Source of the DNA: Flavobacteriales bacterium
GTDB lineage: Bacteria > Bacteroidota > Bacteroidia > Flavobacteriales_D > Cryomorphaceae
Assembly (NCBI GenBank): GCA_020200995.1
Contig: JAIVHQ010000252.1
Coordinates: forward strand, 1-6,685
DNA: 6,685 bases
Reading direction: 5' to 3'
In this document: piece after piece, positions 5,511 through 6,685 of the stretch
Numbering within the stretch: the stretch's first letter is position 1
Layout: every line of letters begins with the position of its first letter
The notes under the pieces: model-generated
The model's input: only the letters and a program-made list of their open reading frames with translations
Database searches by the model: none
Told to the model about the DNA's origin: nothing
Program-made: the position numbers and the translations under genes

Positions 5511-6306
5511 GGCCAAAAAGCATCTCGGGCAACACTTCCTTACCGAGACTTCCGTGGCGACCAACCTAGCCCGGGCCGTGGCATGCCACCGCGGTGTGAC
5601 CAACGTTTTGGAAATTGGCCCCGGAACCGGCATCCTCACCCGCGCCCTCATCGAGGCCGGCCACGAGAACTTGAAAATGGTGGAGATCGACACCGAATCA
5701 GTGACCTACCTCAAAGTGCGGCATCCCGAACTGGAAGGCCGCATCGTCGAGGGCGACTTTCTCAAGCTGCCCCTCGACTCCCTTTTTGGCGGTGAGCCAT
5801 TCGTCCTTGCCGGAAATTTCCCCTACAACATCTCTTCGCAGATTCTCTTCAGGGTGGTCGACAACCACGAGATGATTCCCGAAATGGTCGGCATGTTTCA
5901 GCGCGAAGTGGCGCGACGCATTGCATCGCCGCCCGGATCGAAAGAATATGGCATCCTCAGCGTACTCGTGCAGGTGTATTACGACGTGGAATACCTCTTT
6001 ACCGTCAATGAGGGCTGCTTCTCGCCGCCCCCAAAAGTAAAAAGCGGAGTGATCAGGCTTTCGCGAAACGAGCGGCACGAACTCCCTGTGTCCGATTCCT
6101 TTTTCAAACACGTGGTAAAAACCGCCTTCGGCCAGCGCCGCAAAACCCTGCGCAATAGCCTCTCCCCTTTTCTAGGGAAAATTTCAACAGAGATCGATCC
6201 CGAACTCCTATCCCTGCGCCCGGAGCGCCTTTCGCCCGAAACTTTTATCGAGCTCGCGGCAAAATTGACCCCCGACTTAAATTCGTCCGACACTGCGAAA
6301 AAGTAG
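5497..6306 (+). CDS. rsmA: 16S rRNA A1518/A1519 dimethyltransferase RsmA (KsgA)
   Basis: A 269-residue cytosolic enzyme that uses S-adenosylmethionine to dimethylate N6 of two adjacent adenines in helix 45 of 16S rRNA late in 30S assembly; loss of KsgA in other bacteria gives kasugamycin resistance. All hallmarks are intact: N-terminal KKHLGQHFL (7-15), SAM-binding motif EIGPGTGILT (39-48), acidic ribose contact E63 in VEID (62-65), GD (86-87), the catalytic motif IV as NFPYNIS (107-113; N-L-P-Y in many phyla, N-F-P-Y common in Bacteroidota), QREVARRI (135-142), CFSPPPKVKS (174-183) and the C-terminal helical domain with FGQRRKTLRNSL (211-222) and RPERLSPETF (241-250). Length is normal. The ATG overlaps DUF4286 by 14 bp. 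Two tandem TAG codons (6304-6309) end the gene. Confidence 0.96.
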   Translation: MDKVRAKKHLGQHFLTETSVATNLARAVACHRGVTNVLEIGPGTGILTRALIEAGHENLKMVEIDTESVTYLKVRHPELEGRIVEGDFLKLPLDSLFGGEPFVLAGNFPYNISSQILFRVVDNHEMIPEMVGMFQREVARRIASPPGSKEYGILSVLVQVYYDVEYLFTVNEGCFSPPPKVKSGVIRLSRNERHELPVSDSFFKHVVKTAFGQRRKTLRNSLSPFLGKISTEIDPELLSLRPERLSPETFIELAAKLTPDLNSSDTAKK

Positions 6307-6329
6307 TAGAACCGCCGCTTCTATTTTCA

Positions 6330-6337
6330 TACTTTTG
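6330..6337 (+). promoter_or_regulatory. -7 promoter element of mgtE
   Basis: TACTTTTG is a full match to the Bacteroidota -7 consensus TAnnTTTG, located in the 51-bp gap between rsmA and mgtE and 20 bases before the mgtE ATG. Transcription would start near 6344. No TTG is found at the usual -33 distance (about 6304-6313), so the promoter may be weak or activator-dependent, or the match may be chance. Confidence 0.45.
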
Positions 6338-6348
6338 AGCTTCTCAAA
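6334..6348. repeat. Inverted repeat TTTGAG-CTT-CTCAAA
   Basis: Two perfect 6-base arms around CTT. The repeat covers the end of the mgtE -7 element and the predicted start of transcription, so it is well placed for an operator or for a hairpin at the 5' end of the message. It lacks a T-tract, so it is not a convincing terminator for rsmA. Confidence 0.4.
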
Positions 6349-6357
6349 GCCGCACCT

Positions 6358-6685
6358 ATGCAGTTTGAACTCACGAGAGAATATTTGGACAGCCTCCGCG
6401 ATGCCATCGACGAGGGAAGGGACAGTTACATCCAACAGGAGTTCGAAGATTTGCACCCGGCTGATATTGCTGAAATTTTTGAGCAGCTGAAAACTGCCGA
6501 AGCGAGTTACGTCTTCAAACTCCTCGACAGCGAGACCTCAGCCGAGGTGATGATCGAGCTCGATGAAGACGATCGTGAAAAACTGCTCTCAACACTGACT
6601 TCCCGAGAGATTGCCGAGCAGGTGATCGATCACATCGACTCCGATGACGCGGCCGACGTGCTCTCTGAACTCAACGAAGAAAAGC
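6358..6685 (+). CDS. mgtE: Magnesium transporter MgtE, N-terminal part
   Basis: The first 109 codons of an MgtE-type magnesium channel/transporter run off the right edge. What is present is the cytosolic N domain, a superhelix of short helical repeats: LHPADIAEIFEQL (32-44), YVFKLLDSETSAEVM (51-65), ELDEDDREKLLSTL (67-80), EIAEQVIDHIDSDDAADVL (84-102). The abundance of acidic residues fits the family, in which the N and CBS domains bind Mg2+ and close the pore when cellular magnesium is sufficient. The CBS pair and the five-helix membrane domain, usually completing about 450 residues, must lie beyond the window. The ATG at 6358 is preceded by a -7 promoter element, so the gene may be transcribed alone as well as by read-through from rsmA. 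Confidence 0.93.
   Translation, partial: MQFELTREYLDSLRDAIDEGRDSYIQQEFEDLHPADIAEIFEQLKTAEASYVFKLLDSETSAEVMIELDEDDREKLLSTLTSREIAEQVIDHIDSDDAADVLSELNEEK

Noticed and set aside
5124..5693. 189-codon open frame on the minus strand
   Set aside because: It is antisense to DUF4286 and the start of rsmA, both firmly recognised, and would also cross the divergent promoter region. Its composition looks like a shadow frame.
5698..6111. 137-codon open frame on the minus strand
   Set aside because: Antisense to the core of rsmA, a conserved housekeeping gene; GC-rich sequence tends to leave such frames open.

Overview
The window looks like a chromosomal segment from a member of the Bacteroidota, probably Flavobacteriales-like. 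Three things point that way: the DUF4286-rsmA-mgtE order and protein wording; promoter sequences that fit the Bacteroidota -33 TTG / -7 TAnnTTTG consensus instead of the E. coli one; and a lipoprotein carrying the cysteine-bounded 'C-x-D-x-x-A-x-N-(Y/F)' segment common in that phylum. No rRNA, tRNA, CRISPR array, transposase or other mobile element was seen.

Left part (1-2774, minus strand): four genes so tightly packed that they must be one transcript. In transcription order they are an HlyD-type membrane-anchored periplasmic adaptor, a VTC-domain (polyphosphate-polymerase-like, triphosphate tunnel) enzyme, a DUF4956 polytopic membrane protein, and a lipoprotein cut by the window edge. Junctions are a 4-bp ATGA overlap, a 1-bp gap and a 23-bp overlap. 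A cytosolic nucleotide-dependent polymerase, a membrane protein, an envelope adaptor and a surface-type lipoprotein suggest an undescribed envelope pathway, possibly making or exporting a polymer; that function is inference.

Middle (2775-3129): a 355-bp AT-rich gap without a convincing gene, holding three short inverted repeats and presumably the promoter of the four-gene operon.

Next (3130-5149, minus strand): a two-gene operon with an ATGA overlap, encoding an alkylglycerol-monooxygenase-like (TMEM195-type) di-iron membrane oxygenase and a YhhN/TMEM86-type lysoplasmalogenase. Together they would cleave the two kinds of ether bond in glycerolipids (alkyl and vinyl). A textbook Bacteroidota promoter (TTG-N20-TAACTTTG) precedes it.

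Right part (5190-6685, plus strand): a divergent housekeeping block with DUF4286, rsmA/ksgA (16S rRNA dimethyltransferase, overlapping DUF4286 by 14 bp) and the N-terminal third or so of an MgtE magnesium transporter with its own -7 promoter element. By eye this block is more GC-rich than the left side of the window.
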